Assembly: GCA_964415295.1 (NCBI GenBank)
Contig: CAYPYN010000003.1
Location: forward strand, 124,001 to 188,000
DNA: 64,000 nucleotides
Origin: SB21 sp964415295
GTDB taxonomy: Bacteria; CLD3; SB21
Direction of reading: 5' to 3'
Part shown: one piece after another, positions 17,059-25,768 of the stretch
Layout: every line of letters starts with the position of its first letter
How positions within the stretch are numbered: position 1 is the first letter of the stretch
Position numbers and translations under genes: made by a program
Notes under the pieces: generated by a model
What the model was told of the DNA's origin: nothing
Database searches by the model: none
What the model saw: the letters and a program-made list of their open reading frames with translations, nothing else

Positions 17059-19824
17059 ATGGCAAGTTCCGGCAAAGCCAGACTGTCTTCTAAAAAGACT
17101 TCACCCAAGACCATGCTCTTCGGTGTTGAAGAAATGAAAAAAATTCTGGAACCGAATGTTGAAAAAACGCCGACACCGGAGCATGTACGCATGAAAGAAT
17201 TCACGCCGGGCGTACCGCCATGGCGGCGTTGGGGACCGTTTGTGGCCGAAAGGTCCTGGGGCACCGTCAGAGAAGACTACAGCGCCAACGGTGACGCGTG
17301 GAATTACCTGACCCACGACATGGCCCGCAGCAAAGCGTATCGTTGGGGTGAAGACGGGATCGCCGGATTCTGCGACCGCTATCAGGTGCTGACTTTTGCG
17401 CCGGCCTTCTGGAACGGCCAAGATCCGATCCTGAAAGAACGTCTGTTCGGCCTCACGTCCAGCGAAGGCAATCACGGGGAGGACGTCAAGGAATACTACT
17501 TCTATCTCGACAGCGTCCCATCCCATGCGTACAACAAATATCTGTACAAATACCCGCAATCGGAATATCCGTATCAGCGGCTGATCGACGAAAACCGTGC
17601 CCGCGGAGGTCAGGGAGAGGAGTTCGAGCTTCTCGACACGGGCCTCTTCGATCAGAATAAATATTTCGATGTCTTCATCGAATATGCGAAAGCGACGGGT
17701 GAGGATATTTTCATTCGTGTGGAAGTGTTCAACCGCGGCGACGACGCGGCCCCATTCCATTTTGTTCCCAATTTGTGGTTCCGCAACAGGTGGGGCTGGT
17801 CGAAACCGCATTCCGGCGAACCTTCGATCGAACCCGGGCCGCATGGAAAGAATTTCGTTAGCCTTGTCAGCGACGATTCAGCGATGGAAACGTTTAAGAA
17901 TCTTCCTTTTCAGTACCAATTGGGCAAACGGTATCTTTATGCGGAAGGGAAACCGGAAGCGTATTTTACGGACAATGAGACCAATCTTGAGAAGCTGTAT
18001 GGGGTTCCTAATGCCAAGCCGTATGTGAAAGACGCCTTTCACCGTTTCATAGTTAATAAAGAAAATTGCATCAATCCCGATCGTGCGGGAACGAAAGCCT
18101 GTTTTCACTTCAGCGACATGATACCCGCGCGGCAATCGAAAGTCTACCGTCTAAGGCTCACCGCGGAGACTTTGAGCGAACCTTTTGAGGATTTTGATGC
18201 CCTGGTTGCGCAACGGTTGAAAGAAGCAGATGAATTTTACCAAACAGTCTATCCGCCGAAGGCCAGTGAGGAGGAAAAAAGGATCTTACGCCAGGCCTAT
18301 GCCGGGCTTCTATGGACCAAACAGATCTACCTTTACGATGTCAACCGGTGGCTCCTGGGTGATAATCCCGAAATGCCGCCTCCGGAAACGCGATGGAATA
18401 TACGGAACGGACATTGGCGTCATTTGAATTCCATGCGGATCATATCTATGCCCGATAAATGGGAGTATCCGTGGTTTGCCGCATGGGACCTGGCTTTTCA
18501 TACGATTGCCTTTGCCGATCTGGATATCGAGTATTCCAAAGAAATGCTCTGGATCATGCTATTCGAGCAGTTCCAGCATCCCAACGGCCAGATCCCGGCG
18601 TACGAATGGGAATTTTCGGATCTGAATCCACCGGTTCACGCATGGGCTGTGTGGAAAGTGTACACGATGGACCGCGATCGGACGGGAAAACCCGATCTGG
18701 TCTTTCTGGAAAAATGTTTCCATAAGCTTCTTATGAATTTCGCCTGGTGGATCAACAAAGTGGACAGTTCGGGAAATAATGTGTTTGAAGGCGGGTTCCT
18801 CGGACTGGATAACATCACCGTAGTGGACCGCAGTGAGAAACTGCCCGACGGCGCGGTACTGGAGCAGTCGGACGCCACGGGATGGATGGGCATGTTCTGC
18901 CTCAATCTTATGCGCATTTGTCTCGAGCTGGCCAAACACAATAAGGTCTACGAAGGTCTGGCGACCAAATTCGTACAGCACTACATCTATGTAGGATCGG
19001 CCATGAAAAACATGGGCGGCCAGGGTATAGAACTCTGGGATGAAGAAGACGGATTCTTCTACGACGTGCTGGTCTATCCCAACGGCGGCGGTCATGAAAA
19101 ATTTCGGGTACGCTCGCTGGTCGGATTGATCGCCATGTACGCTATCGACATCCTCAAGGATACCGACGTTGAGCAGAATAAGGAATTCGTTTCCAATCTC
19201 GACTGGTTCATACGTAACAGGCCGGACATCGTCCGACGCTGCGTGTACAGCGAAGAGACCAACGGGCAGCGCCGTCATATACTTTCTATAGTTGATTCCC
19301 ATCAGCTCAAACGGATCATGGAGCGTATGTGGGATACCGACGAATTCCTGTCGCCGGCCGGACTCCGAAGTCTATCCAAACACCACGAACGGCACCCTTA
19401 TTTCTTTGGTCAGAAAAAGGTGGAGTATGAGCCGGCGGAGGCGATCAGTAAGATCAAAGGCGGCAATTCCAACTGGCGAGGACCGATCTGGTTCCCGACC
19501 AGTTATCTGATGATCAATTCGCTCGTCAAATTCGGCGAGGCGTTCGGCAAGGATTTCGGCACTACGGTCAACGGTGAATTCGTGACGCCGTACAAGATTG
19601 CCGAAGAACTGGCCGAACGTATGATCAGGATTTATCTTCCGGACACGCGCGGACACCGACCGGTGTATGGGAATATCCGGAAATTTCAGGAGGATCCGCA
19701 TTGGAAGGATTACTTATTGTTTTTCGAATATTTTCATGGCGAGACCGGGCAAGGTCTCGGCGCCTCCCATCAGACGGGTTGGACCGGACTCATGGCTACG
19801 CTTATTCAAGAGTGGCGAAGATGA
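17059..19824 (+). CDS. MGH1/GH63-like glucosidase
   Basis: 921 residues, cytosolic, related to mannosyl-oligosaccharide glucosidases of the six-hairpin (alpha/alpha)6 type. Supporting blocks are PWFAAWDLAFH around residue 470, NGQIPAYEWEFSDLNPPVHAWA around 515, NSNWRGPIWFPTSYL near 825 and a C-terminal HGETGQGLGASHQTGWT. In bacteria this group often trims glucosylglycerate, trehalose-like or other alpha-glucosides. The start is the ATG at 17059, with AAAGGAG 6 bases upstream; the longer frame from 16975 has no SD and includes the promoter region. A strong terminator follows the stop. It is monocistronic, so the context does not reveal its substrate. Confidence 0.85.
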   Translation: MASSGKARLSSKKTSPKTMLFGVEEMKKILEPNVEKTPTPEHVRMKEFTPGVPPWRRWGPFVAERSWGTVREDYSANGDAWNYLTHDMARSKAYRWGEDGIAGFCDRYQVLTFAPAFWNGQDPILKERLFGLTSSEGNHGEDVKEYYFYLDSVPSHAYNKYLYKYPQSEYPYQRLIDENRARGGQGEEFELLDTGLFDQNKYFDVFIEYAKATGEDIFIRVEVFNRGDDAAPFHFVPNLWFRNRWGWSKPHSGEPSIEPGPHGKNFVSLVSDDSAMETFKNLPFQYQLGKRYLYAEGKPEAYFTDNETNLEKLYGVPNAKPYVKDAFHRFIVNKENCINPDRAGTKACFHFSDMIPARQSKVYRLRLTAETLSEPFEDFDALVAQRLKEADEFYQTVYPPKASEEEKRILRQAYAGLLWTKQIYLYDVNRWLLGDNPEMPPPETRWNIRNGHWRHLNSMRIISMPDKWEYPWFAAWDLAFHTIAFADLDIEYSKEMLWIMLFEQFQHPNGQIPAYEWEFSDLNPPVHAWAVWKVYTMDRDRTGKPDLVFLEKCFHKLLMNFAWWINKVDSSGNNVFEGGFLGLDNITVVDRSEKLPDGAVLEQSDATGWMGMFCLNLMRICLELAKHNKVYEGLATKFVQHYIYVGSAMKNMGGQGIELWDEEDGFFYDVLVYPNGGGHEKFRVRSLVGLIAMYAIDILKDTDVEQNKEFVSNLDWFIRNRPDIVRRCVYSEETNGQRRHILSIVDSHQLKRIMERMWDTDEFLSPAGLRSLSKHHERHPYFFGQKKVEYEPAEAISKIKGGNSNWRGPIWFPTSYLMINSLVKFGEAFGKDFGTTVNGEFVTPYKIAEELAERMIRIYLPDTRGHRPVYGNIRKFQEDPHWKDYLLFFEYFHGETGQGLGASHQTGWTGLMATLIQEWRR

Positions 19825-19831
19825 CAAAAAT

Positions 19832-19862
19832 AAAAAACCCGCCGATGAGGCGGGTTTTTTTT
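19832..19862 (+). terminator. Bidirectional intrinsic terminator
   Basis: Stem CCCGCC (19838-19843) and GGCGGG (19849-19854), loop GATGA, with eight T residues after and six A residues before. It can end both the glycosidase transcript and the convergent SWIB gene. Confidence 0.9.
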
Positions 19863-19880
19863 ATGCCTAATCGGTAACAA

Positions 19881-20255
19881 TTAGCTGACGTTGGCGGATA
19901 CGATCTTGGCGAGATCGAACATGGATACCTGACCTTTGCCGCCGAATAAGGCGCGCAGTTTCTCATCGGCATTGATCATGCGTCTGTTGACTTTGTCCTG
20001 TAAGCCGTTCTTCTTGATATAATCCCAGATCTTTTTGATCATCTCGGTTCTAGGACGCGCCTGGTCACCGATCACGGCGGCCAGCGTCGCACTGGGCGTC
20101 AATTTAGCCATGAAAGCGGCATTGGGTTTACGCGCCGATTTCTTCTTCGCCGGTTTCTTGGCGGCCTTTTTCACGGATTTCTTGGCGGTTTTCTTCGTGG
20201 TTTTTTTAGCAGCTTTCTTAGCCGCTTTCTTCTTGGCCGGTTTCTTCTTTGCCAT
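19881..20255 (-). CDS. SWIB/MDM2-domain protein with histone-H1-like lysine-rich tail
   Basis: 124 residues in two parts. Residues 1-44 are almost only Lys and Ala (repeated KKAAKK/KKTAKK units), like the tail of histone H1 or bacterial H1-like proteins. Residues 45-124 are an SWIB domain: LAAVIGDQARPRTEMIKKIW, then NADEKLRALFGGKGQVSMFDLAKIVS. SWIB domains bind protein partners in eukaryotic chromatin remodelling; in bacteria they are found in Chlamydiae and some FCB members, where the role is unclear. The basic tail suggests nucleic-acid binding and compaction. An AAGGA site precedes the ATG, and a terminator follows. Confidence 0.93.
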   Translation of the reverse strand: MAKKKPAKKKAAKKAAKKTTKKTAKKSVKKAAKKPAKKKSARKPNAAFMAKLTPSATLAAVIGDQARPRTEMIKKIWDYIKKNGLQDKVNRRMINADEKLRALFGGKGQVSMFDLAKIVSANVS

Positions 20256-20469
20256 GGTTCCTTCTCTCTTATGTTAGTTAAAGTGAGTTGATCGGTCTAA
20301 ATATCTGTTAAAAAAATTAATTTTCAAAAGGGAATTTATATTTTTTTAAAAAAATTGTTTTTTGAAACCTATTGCCAAAGAGAGTGATATTTGATAAGAT
20401 TTACGACCTGTTCTGTTGAACTGGGGCTAATCCGGAACGCATTCATTATGAATCATTGAGGTCACATCC

Positions 20470-21471
20470 ATGTTCGTCCTTTTAGTGAGAATGGGTATCG
20501 TACTGATGTTTCTCTTCAGAAGCTGCGGAGATTCAACAAAACCGGGCGCCTCCGGCGTTCCGATTGAATATGAGATACTATGGGAATCAGCCGGAGATAT
20601 CGCGACGCGCGTTTATTGTCTAATGAATGATGATGAGGCCTTGTGGGCCGGAACATACAACGGGCTGTACCGATCTGCGGATAGCGGCAGAACATGGTAT
20701 TCCGTCCATGAAGGATTGAACCTGAGTACATGGCGGGCCATGGTAAAAAAGGATGGAAGGATCTTCGCTGCCGGGGGTATATTGGAAGGCGGTGTGGCCG
20801 TGTCCGCCGATCGCGGAGCTACGTGGCATGATGCCAGCAACGGCCTGGTCAATACTTCGGTTAGTTCGCTGGCCGTCAACGGGAAATATCTTTTTGCCGG
20901 AACTTTTGCGTATGGCGTATTTGTTTCGGAAGATAACGGCGCGAACTGGAGATCCGTCAATAGGGGATTGCCTGCGACGATCGGAGACGTGACCGCCCTG
21001 GCATCGGAAGGATCTGTCGTCATGGCGCTGATCAACAGCGACACGAGCGGTTTTTTTATCTCGGAAGATTTTGGTTCTACATGGAGGAACGAAAGCGACG
21101 GTTTGCCGCCCGATCATGCGGATTTTACATCGATCGTGTCGACCGACATGGGCCTCCTTCTCAGCGCGGACGGCGACAGCGGCGGCGTGTATCTCAAACC
21201 CAAGGGTACCAACCGATGGAGCAGGCTTCCGCTCAGCGACCGGTCGGTCTCGGTACTGGCAGCTTCGGGTCCGGTGATTTTTGCGGGCGGATTCGGTGGG
21301 CTGATGGCCTCCACCGACCATGGCCGCACATGGCTGGCGGCCGACAACGGTCTATATCCGCAAGGTTTGCCGGATGTGAATACGATTCTGCGGACCCGCG
21401 ATGAATTGTGGGCCGGCTTGAATTTTGGCGGTGTGTATAAACTTCCCATTCCTCAAAGTATTTCTCACTGA
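20470..21471 (+). CDS. Asp-box (BNR-like) beta-propeller lipoprotein
   Basis: 333 residues with a lipoprotein-like start; a cysteine follows LFRS within the first 20 residues. At least five Asp-box motifs are visible at regular spacing: SADSGRTW, SADRGATW, SEDNGANW, SEDFGSTW and STDHGRTW. These mark a seven-bladed propeller as in sialidases or the YCF48 family. No catalytic Arg triad or Tyr/Glu pair of sialidases is obvious, so a binding or scaffold role on the cell surface is more likely than glycosidase activity. GAGG lies 8-9 bases upstream of the ATG. It is 94 bases before the histidine kinase gene. Confidence 0.75.
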   Translation: MFVLLVRMGIVLMFLFRSCGDSTKPGASGVPIEYEILWESAGDIATRVYCLMNDDEALWAGTYNGLYRSADSGRTWYSVHEGLNLSTWRAMVKKDGRIFAAGGILEGGVAVSADRGATWHDASNGLVNTSVSSLAVNGKYLFAGTFAYGVFVSEDNGANWRSVNRGLPATIGDVTALASEGSVVMALINSDTSGFFISEDFGSTWRNESDGLPPDHADFTSIVSTDMGLLLSADGDSGGVYLKPKGTNRWSRLPLSDRSVSVLAASGPVIFAGGFGGLMASTDHGRTWLAADNGLYPQGLPDVNTILRTRDELWAGLNFGGVYKLPIPQSISH

Positions 21472-21577
21472 CACCCTCTTCTTTTTTCTTCCACTTCTCT
21501 ACAACTTTTTCGGGAATAAAACGTATGTGGGCAAGTTGTTATTGTCTGTTTGTTAGATTTATGGTGTGAGGAGCGCG

Positions 21578-23416
21578 ATGAAAAACGAGTTACTTGACAA
21601 CGGAACTCTGCAAAACGGATTGCCCGCGATGAGTTATGAAAGAACTGACTGGGACGCTTCCAGACGGCGTGAAGGGATCCTGTTGGACCTGATGGAATCG
21701 ATGTCTTCATCGACCGGAAGCCGTTTCCTGAAAACACTGGTGTGTCGTTTGGCCGGCGTCCTGCAGGTTCGTTATGCCTACATCTCTGAGTGCCGTCCGG
21801 AGGATCCTTATGATGTACAGGTTATCTCATTATGGACTGGAAAAGATTTTGGTGAAAATTTTGGCTATTCGACTTTCAATACTCCTTGTGAGACGGTCAT
21901 GCAGGGACGGGCGGCCGTTTATGCGGATAAGGTACAAAAACACTTTCCGCTTGACAAAGTACTTGAAGAATGGGATGCCCAAAGCTATGCCGGCGTTCCG
22001 ATATTTGACAGAGTGGGTCAGGTCATCGGACACCTGGCCGTACTCGACGACAAACCCATGGAAGACGAAGCTTTTGTCCTTAAAATAATGACCATCTTGG
22101 CTCAGCAGGTGGCTACTGAAATGCGGCGCAGGAAAGATGAAATAATTCTGAAGGAACAGATTCGCTTCTACCGAAATACCGAAGCCGAGTTAAAAAAGAA
22201 AAAAGAAGACCTCGAAAAGGTCAATGCCATAACAACATCCATCAACGGCGAATTAAATATCAAAGATCTTCTTCAGGTAGTATTGGAACAGACAAAATTT
22301 ATCCAAGGCGTTGAAAAGACAACGGCCATACTTTTGGACAAAAGTACCGGAACATTTCGGCTTACAGCCAGTACAGACCGTGAAATAAGCAAGGAAGCGC
22401 ATATCGAGCTTACGCCGGACGAATGTTATCGGCGTTACGTGTCGGACAATGAAGAAGTATACGAAGATATTTTTGTGGTTCGACAGATCAAAGGGCGCGC
22501 GGCGGAACATAAACTCATCCATCTGGGCCTGCCGGCGAGCTTACTGGTCATGCGTATACGGATCAGAGAGGAAGTGAATGGGTATCTTATTTTCAACAAC
22601 ATGCGCGATCCTCACGCGTTCGATCATCAGGACATCTATCTTCTTTCATTACTTAAGACGCATATTCACTCTGCGATCATCAAGATCCGGATGCTGGAAG
22701 AACTCAAAGAGCTTAACGAGAAGAAGAACGAGTTTCTGGGTATGGCCGCTCATGATCTACGCAGTCCGTTACAGGCCATGACCGGTTACCTCAGTATGAT
22801 GGCTGATGATCTGCGCAGAAACCGGCTGGAACGAGAAAGTGCCATTGAGGATATGGAAAGAATCAAGGCCTCTGCCGCGGCAATGAACCGCATGATCGGG
22901 GACCTGTTGGATATCACAGCCATTGAGTCCGGCAATATAACGCTTAATCCTGAGCCGTCGGATCTCCGGGATGTACTCATGGGTTGTCTTGATCTCCACC
23001 GACGTCATGCTTTTCAGAAACAAATACGGATGTACGTGGAAGACGGCGAGACTTTTACAAAAGTCCTTGTGGATAGGATGCGCATAGCAGAAGTGATCGA
23101 AAATCTGCTCAGCAATGCCATTAAATATACAAGACCCGAAGGATCCATTCGTATCAGTTTTTCCAATAGCGACGATAAAGTATGGATGCATATCAGGGAT
23201 TCCGGACTGGGACTGGACGAGAATGATATGAAACAGTTATTTCACGGTTTTAGAAAACTCAGCGCCAGGCCTACGGGCGGGGAATCGAGTACGGGACTCG
23301 GACTTCTGATCGTAAAAAAGATCGTGGAAAAACACGGCGGCTCCGTCCACGTAACAAGTAAGAAAGGCGAAGGATCAACGTTCAGTTTTTCATTGCCCGT
23401 TTGGAAGACGCGATGA
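21578..23416 (+). CDS. Soluble sensor histidine kinase with two GAF-like domains
   Basis: 612 residues and no membrane helix. An N-terminal GAF-like domain (about 30-185), a coiled coil (about 190-225) and a second GAF-like domain (about 225-375) are followed by a HisKA domain with the phospho-acceptor His392 in AAHDLRSPL. The HATPase has NLLSNAIKY (N box), DSGLGLDEND (G1) and TGLGLLIVKK (G2). It would autophosphorylate in response to a cytosolic small-molecule or redox cue. There is no response regulator next to it, so it is an orphan kinase. The start is ATG 21578 with GAGGAG just upstream; a GTG at 21566 is the alternative. Confidence 0.92.
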   Translation: MKNELLDNGTLQNGLPAMSYERTDWDASRRREGILLDLMESMSSSTGSRFLKTLVCRLAGVLQVRYAYISECRPEDPYDVQVISLWTGKDFGENFGYSTFNTPCETVMQGRAAVYADKVQKHFPLDKVLEEWDAQSYAGVPIFDRVGQVIGHLAVLDDKPMEDEAFVLKIMTILAQQVATEMRRRKDEIILKEQIRFYRNTEAELKKKKEDLEKVNAITTSINGELNIKDLLQVVLEQTKFIQGVEKTTAILLDKSTGTFRLTASTDREISKEAHIELTPDECYRRYVSDNEEVYEDIFVVRQIKGRAAEHKLIHLGLPASLLVMRIRIREEVNGYLIFNNMRDPHAFDHQDIYLLSLLKTHIHSAIIKIRMLEELKELNEKKNEFLGMAAHDLRSPLQAMTGYLSMMADDLRRNRLERESAIEDMERIKASAAAMNRMIGDLLDITAIESGNITLNPEPSDLRDVLMGCLDLHRRHAFQKQIRMYVEDGETFTKVLVDRMRIAEVIENLLSNAIKYTRPEGSIRISFSNSDDKVWMHIRDSGLGLDENDMKQLFHGFRKLSARPTGGESSTGLGLLIVKKIVEKHGGSVHVTSKKGEGSTFSFSLPVWKTR

Positions 23417-23557
23417 AACGGGATCCGCTGATATTTCATCTACACGCAACAAAGGATTGACCTTGCCGTAATTAGTTCCGGACTCGGTTTTTTTCTTGAA
23501 TTAGTGAGCGGAAATATTAAATTAGGCCGCGTTATTTATGAAAGAGGCAAATGGATT

Positions 23558-24292
23558 ATGTTATATCGATTACTTGTATTAGGTTTATTTTTGAGCGGAT
23601 CCGCTTTTGCGGGAACTGTGGCGGACGGTGATCACGAATTTGCGAGTATGAATTATGCTTCGGCCGATGCCATTTATCAGTCCATTCTGGTTCAGTCTCC
23701 GAAGAATGCCGACGTCCTGTGGCGTCTGTCGCGGCTCCACGTATGTATGGGTGATGTCGCCGTGGATCGCCAGGAGCGCATCGCGTATTACACCCATGCC
23801 GTAGATTATGCCCGCCAGGCCATTTCGGCCAACGAAAGAAAGTCGGAAGGACATTCGTGGCTTGCGGCGAGCCTGGGAAGTATCGCCATGTTTGAAGGCA
23901 GCCGAAGAAAAGTCGAGCTTTGCCGGGAGATAAAAAGTGAACTGGACCGGGCCGTGGAACTAAACCCGAAAGACGATATTGCTTTCACCATTATGGGCTC
24001 ATTTTATCGGGCGCTCGGCAGTGTCAGCTGGATAGAACGTCAGTTGGCCGATATCCTTCTCGGTGGGTTACCTGAAGGAAGCTATGCTGATGGGGAAACG
24101 GCCTTCCGAAAAGCCATTGAGATCTCCCCAAACATTCTGCGGCATCATTTTGAATTGGGAATGCTCTATTACGAATCCGGAAGAAAAGAAGAAGCGGCGA
24201 AAGAATTGAAAGCAGCATATGCTATGCCGATTCAAATGCTCAGCGATTACAGCCGCAAGGAGCGTATTCAGAAAATACTGGCAGAGCCCTGA
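23558..24292 (+). CDS. Exported TPR-repeat protein
   Basis: 244 residues with a cleavable signal peptide (LLVLGLFLSGSAFA then GT), so periplasmic. The body is helical with TPR-like repeats, e.g. FASMNYASADAIYQSIL, ADVLWRLSRLHVCMGD, AFTIMGSFYRALG and LRHHFELGMLYYESGRKEEA. The spacing resembles the regulator of microtubule dynamics/RMD1-like TPR proteins, but the family call is loose. The start is the ATG at 23558; a longer GTG frame from 23504 would bury the signal peptide. It is followed at once by a strong hairpin terminator that overlaps the stop codon. No function can be given. Confidence 0.7.
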   Translation: MLYRLLVLGLFLSGSAFAGTVADGDHEFASMNYASADAIYQSILVQSPKNADVLWRLSRLHVCMGDVAVDRQERIAYYTHAVDYARQAISANERKSEGHSWLAASLGSIAMFEGSRRKVELCREIKSELDRAVELNPKDDIAFTIMGSFYRALGSVSWIERQLADILLGGLPEGSYADGETAFRKAIEISPNILRHHFELGMLYYESGRKEEAAKELKAAYAMPIQMLSDYSRKERIQKILAEP

Positions 24293-24312
24293 TCAGGGCT
24301 CTGCTCTTATTT
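24281..24312. terminator. Bidirectional terminator overlapping the TPR stop codon
   Basis: A 9-bp perfect stem GCAGAGCCC (24281-24289) and GGGCTCTGC (24296-24304) with loop TGATCA, followed by TCTTATTTT. The TGA stop of the TPR gene lies in the loop. It stands between convergent genes (TPR protein and arsM). Confidence 0.8.
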
Positions 24313-24322
24313 TGGATCCGTT

Positions 24323-25129
24323 TCAATCCGGTTTTCTGCCGTAGACGGTCACGCTGATGATCGCCGCGCCTGCCCGCTTGAATTCCGCTAATTCAGATTC
24401 ATCAAGGTATTGCCGCAAGATGCTGTCGGGTAACACGATCTTCTTTTCTTTCTGTATCGCCGCCTTTTCGAATCCTGCTTTCCGTATGGTATCCATATAT
24501 TCTTTTTTCTGCAAAGCGCCGGAAATGCAGCCGGCATACATCACCGCAGCTGATTCGATCGAGGGTGGCAACGTCCCGTCCAGCACCACATCCGAAATGC
24601 TGAAATGAGCCCCGGGTTTCAGAATGCGGTAGATCTCTGCAAACGCTTTCGTTTTGTCCGGAACCAGGTTGAGCACACAATTGCTGATCACGACGTCTGT
24701 TGAATTATCTTCCAGAGGCATATGCTCGATATCCCCCAGTCGAAATTCAATGTTGGTGTAACCGAGCTTTTTGGTATTCGCGTTGGCTTTTTCGATCATC
24801 GCTTCGGTCATGTCGATGCCTATAACCCGGCCCGAAGGTCCGACCAGTTTTCGTGCAACGAACGCATCGTTTCCTGCGCCTGAACCGAGATCGACCACCG
24901 TGTGTCCGGCCCTGATTTGGGCAAATTCCGTGGGAATACCGCAGCCCAAGGCCAGATCCGCGTCCGGATTGTATCCATCAAGCTTGGAATAATCGTCGCT
25001 GAAAACGCTGTATTCCACCGTTCCGCAGCCTCCCGCTCCGCAGCAGGAGCCGGCATTTTCCGTATACGATTGAAGGGCGATCTGCCCGTACTTCTCTTTG
25101 ACGACCTTTTTTATTTCTTCCGATTGCAT
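24323..25129 (-). CDS. arsM: Arsenite S-adenosylmethionine methyltransferase
   Basis: 268 residues. The SAM-binding Rossmann motif is VVDLGSGAGNDAF (78-90). The arsenic-binding cysteines are in place: Cys63 (LGCGIP), Cys151 (SNCVLN) and Cys201 (AGCISG) match the three conserved ArsM thiolates, with an additional N-terminal Cys29-Cys30 and Cys35 in SCCGAGGC. It methylates As(III) in steps to mono-, di- and trimethylated forms that can leave the cell. It is the last gene of the operon arsR, CC peptide, arsM, 31 bases after the peptide gene, and is expected to be derepressed by arsenite through ArsR. Confidence 0.95.
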   Translation of the reverse strand: MQSEEIKKVVKEKYGQIALQSYTENAGSCCGAGGCGTVEYSVFSDDYSKLDGYNPDADLALGCGIPTEFAQIRAGHTVVDLGSGAGNDAFVARKLVGPSGRVIGIDMTEAMIEKANANTKKLGYTNIEFRLGDIEHMPLEDNSTDVVISNCVLNLVPDKTKAFAEIYRILKPGAHFSISDVVLDGTLPPSIESAAVMYAGCISGALQKKEYMDTIRKAGFEKAAIQKEKKIVLPDSILRQYLDESELAEFKRAGAAIISVTVYGRKPD

Positions 25130-25160
25130 ATGACTCTTCTTTCATTTCATGGGTGAATAT

Positions 25161-25271
25161 TTACTTTTTTTCCTTACAACAACTGTCAGTACAGCAGGGC
25201 GTAGTCGACGGCGGAATTTCAGTCTTCTCTTCTTTTTTCTGTTCGGACTTAAGAATATTCGCGATTCTCAT
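25161..25271 (-). CDS. 36-residue CC-x3-CC peptide of the arsenic operon
   Basis: A short gene between arsR and arsM. The ATG at 25271 has a near-perfect SD AAAGGAGG (25283-25276) 4 bases upstream. The protein is 36 residues: a charged N-terminal half (MRIANILKSEQKKEEK), a Pro-rich linker, then CCTDSCC with Cys26-Cys27 and Cys31-Cys32, and a basic end KEKK. It has no membrane segment and no family I know. The paired vicinal cysteines suit As(III) or other soft metals. It lies 14 bases after arsR and 31 before arsM, so it is cotranscribed. A role as arsenite chaperone or sequestering peptide for ArsM is inference. Confidence 0.75.
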   Translation of the reverse strand: MRIANILKSEQKKEEKTEIPPSTTPCCTDSCCKEKK

Positions 25272-25285
25272 AAAGCCTCCTTTGG

Positions 25286-25606
25286 TTAGCAACAAGTGGT
25301 TAGTTTGTTCATTAATTTGTTCAGGAATTTATTAAAGTCATGCACGGCCGCCGGGTTGATACAATAGCACGATTTAGGCCCGTCAATTTCGCCCTGGATG
25401 AGCCCGGCTTCTTTGAGCGCTTTAAGATGCTGTGAAACTGTGGATTGTGCGAGAGGAAGCGTTTCGACGATTTCTCCGCAAAGGCACTCGTTTTTCTCAA
25501 TGAGCGTTTTCAAAATGGCTATCCTGGCCGGATGGGATAGCGCTTTGGCATAACGCGCCAGTTTAATTTCATCATTTTCAAAATGTTCTGATTTGCTCTT
25601 TGCCAT
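25286..25606 (-). CDS. arsR: ArsR-family arsenite-responsive repressor
   Basis: 106 residues from the ATG at 25606. The winged-helix domain has the recognition helix in AQSTVSQHLKALKEAGLI. The metal-site candidates are Cys41 and Cys43 in ECLCGEIV, at the alpha-3 position used by classic ArsR, plus Cys80 and Cys82 and a terminal Cys105-Cys106. A longer frame from 25669 would run through the operator and is rejected. A perfect palindrome directly upstream is the likely binding site, and the promoter -10 touches it. Arsenite binding should release the repressor and induce this gene, the CC peptide and arsM. Confidence 0.94.
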   Translation of the reverse strand: MAKSKSEHFENDEIKLARYAKALSHPARIAILKTLIEKNECLCGEIVETLPLAQSTVSQHLKALKEAGLIQGEIDGPKSCYCINPAAVHDFNKFLNKLMNKLTTCC

Positions 25607-25624
25607 AATTATCCCGGTTTCTCT

Positions 25625-25649
25625 TATCGTATATCGTAAATATACGATA
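25625..25649. promoter_or_regulatory. ArsR operator, perfect 10-bp inverted repeat
   Basis: Arms TATCGTATAT (25625-25634) and ATATACGATA (25640-25649) are exact reverse complements around CGTAA. The site lies between the promoter -10 and the arsR ATG, 18 bases upstream of it, where a repressor would block transcription. Confidence 0.8.
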
Positions 25650-25677
25650 ACATAATAAAAAGGTTTCATGTTGTCAA
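25649..25677 (-). promoter_or_regulatory. ars operon promoter
   Basis: Minus-strand TTGACA (25677-25672), a 17-base spacer and TATGTT (25654-25649). The -10 abuts the ArsR operator. Confidence 0.72.
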
Positions 25678-25768
25678 CAACTTTTTACAAAAAATTGTTT
25701 CATCTTTTGAAAAATCGTGTATTTTTCAAGCCGTTATATATGGAAAACACATATTGAAAGGGCAAATC

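Noticed and set aside
18559..19302. 247-residue open frame on the minus strand
   Set aside because: It is a shadow of the GH63-like gene, whose conserved blocks fill the plus frame.
20120..20252. Repetitive sequence in the SWIB gene
   Set aside because: The repeats come from Lys/Ala codons in the tail of the protein, not from a DNA repeat or CRISPR array.
20620..21321. 233-residue open frame on the minus strand
   Set aside because: It is antisense to the Asp-box protein, whose repeats are clear in the plus frame.
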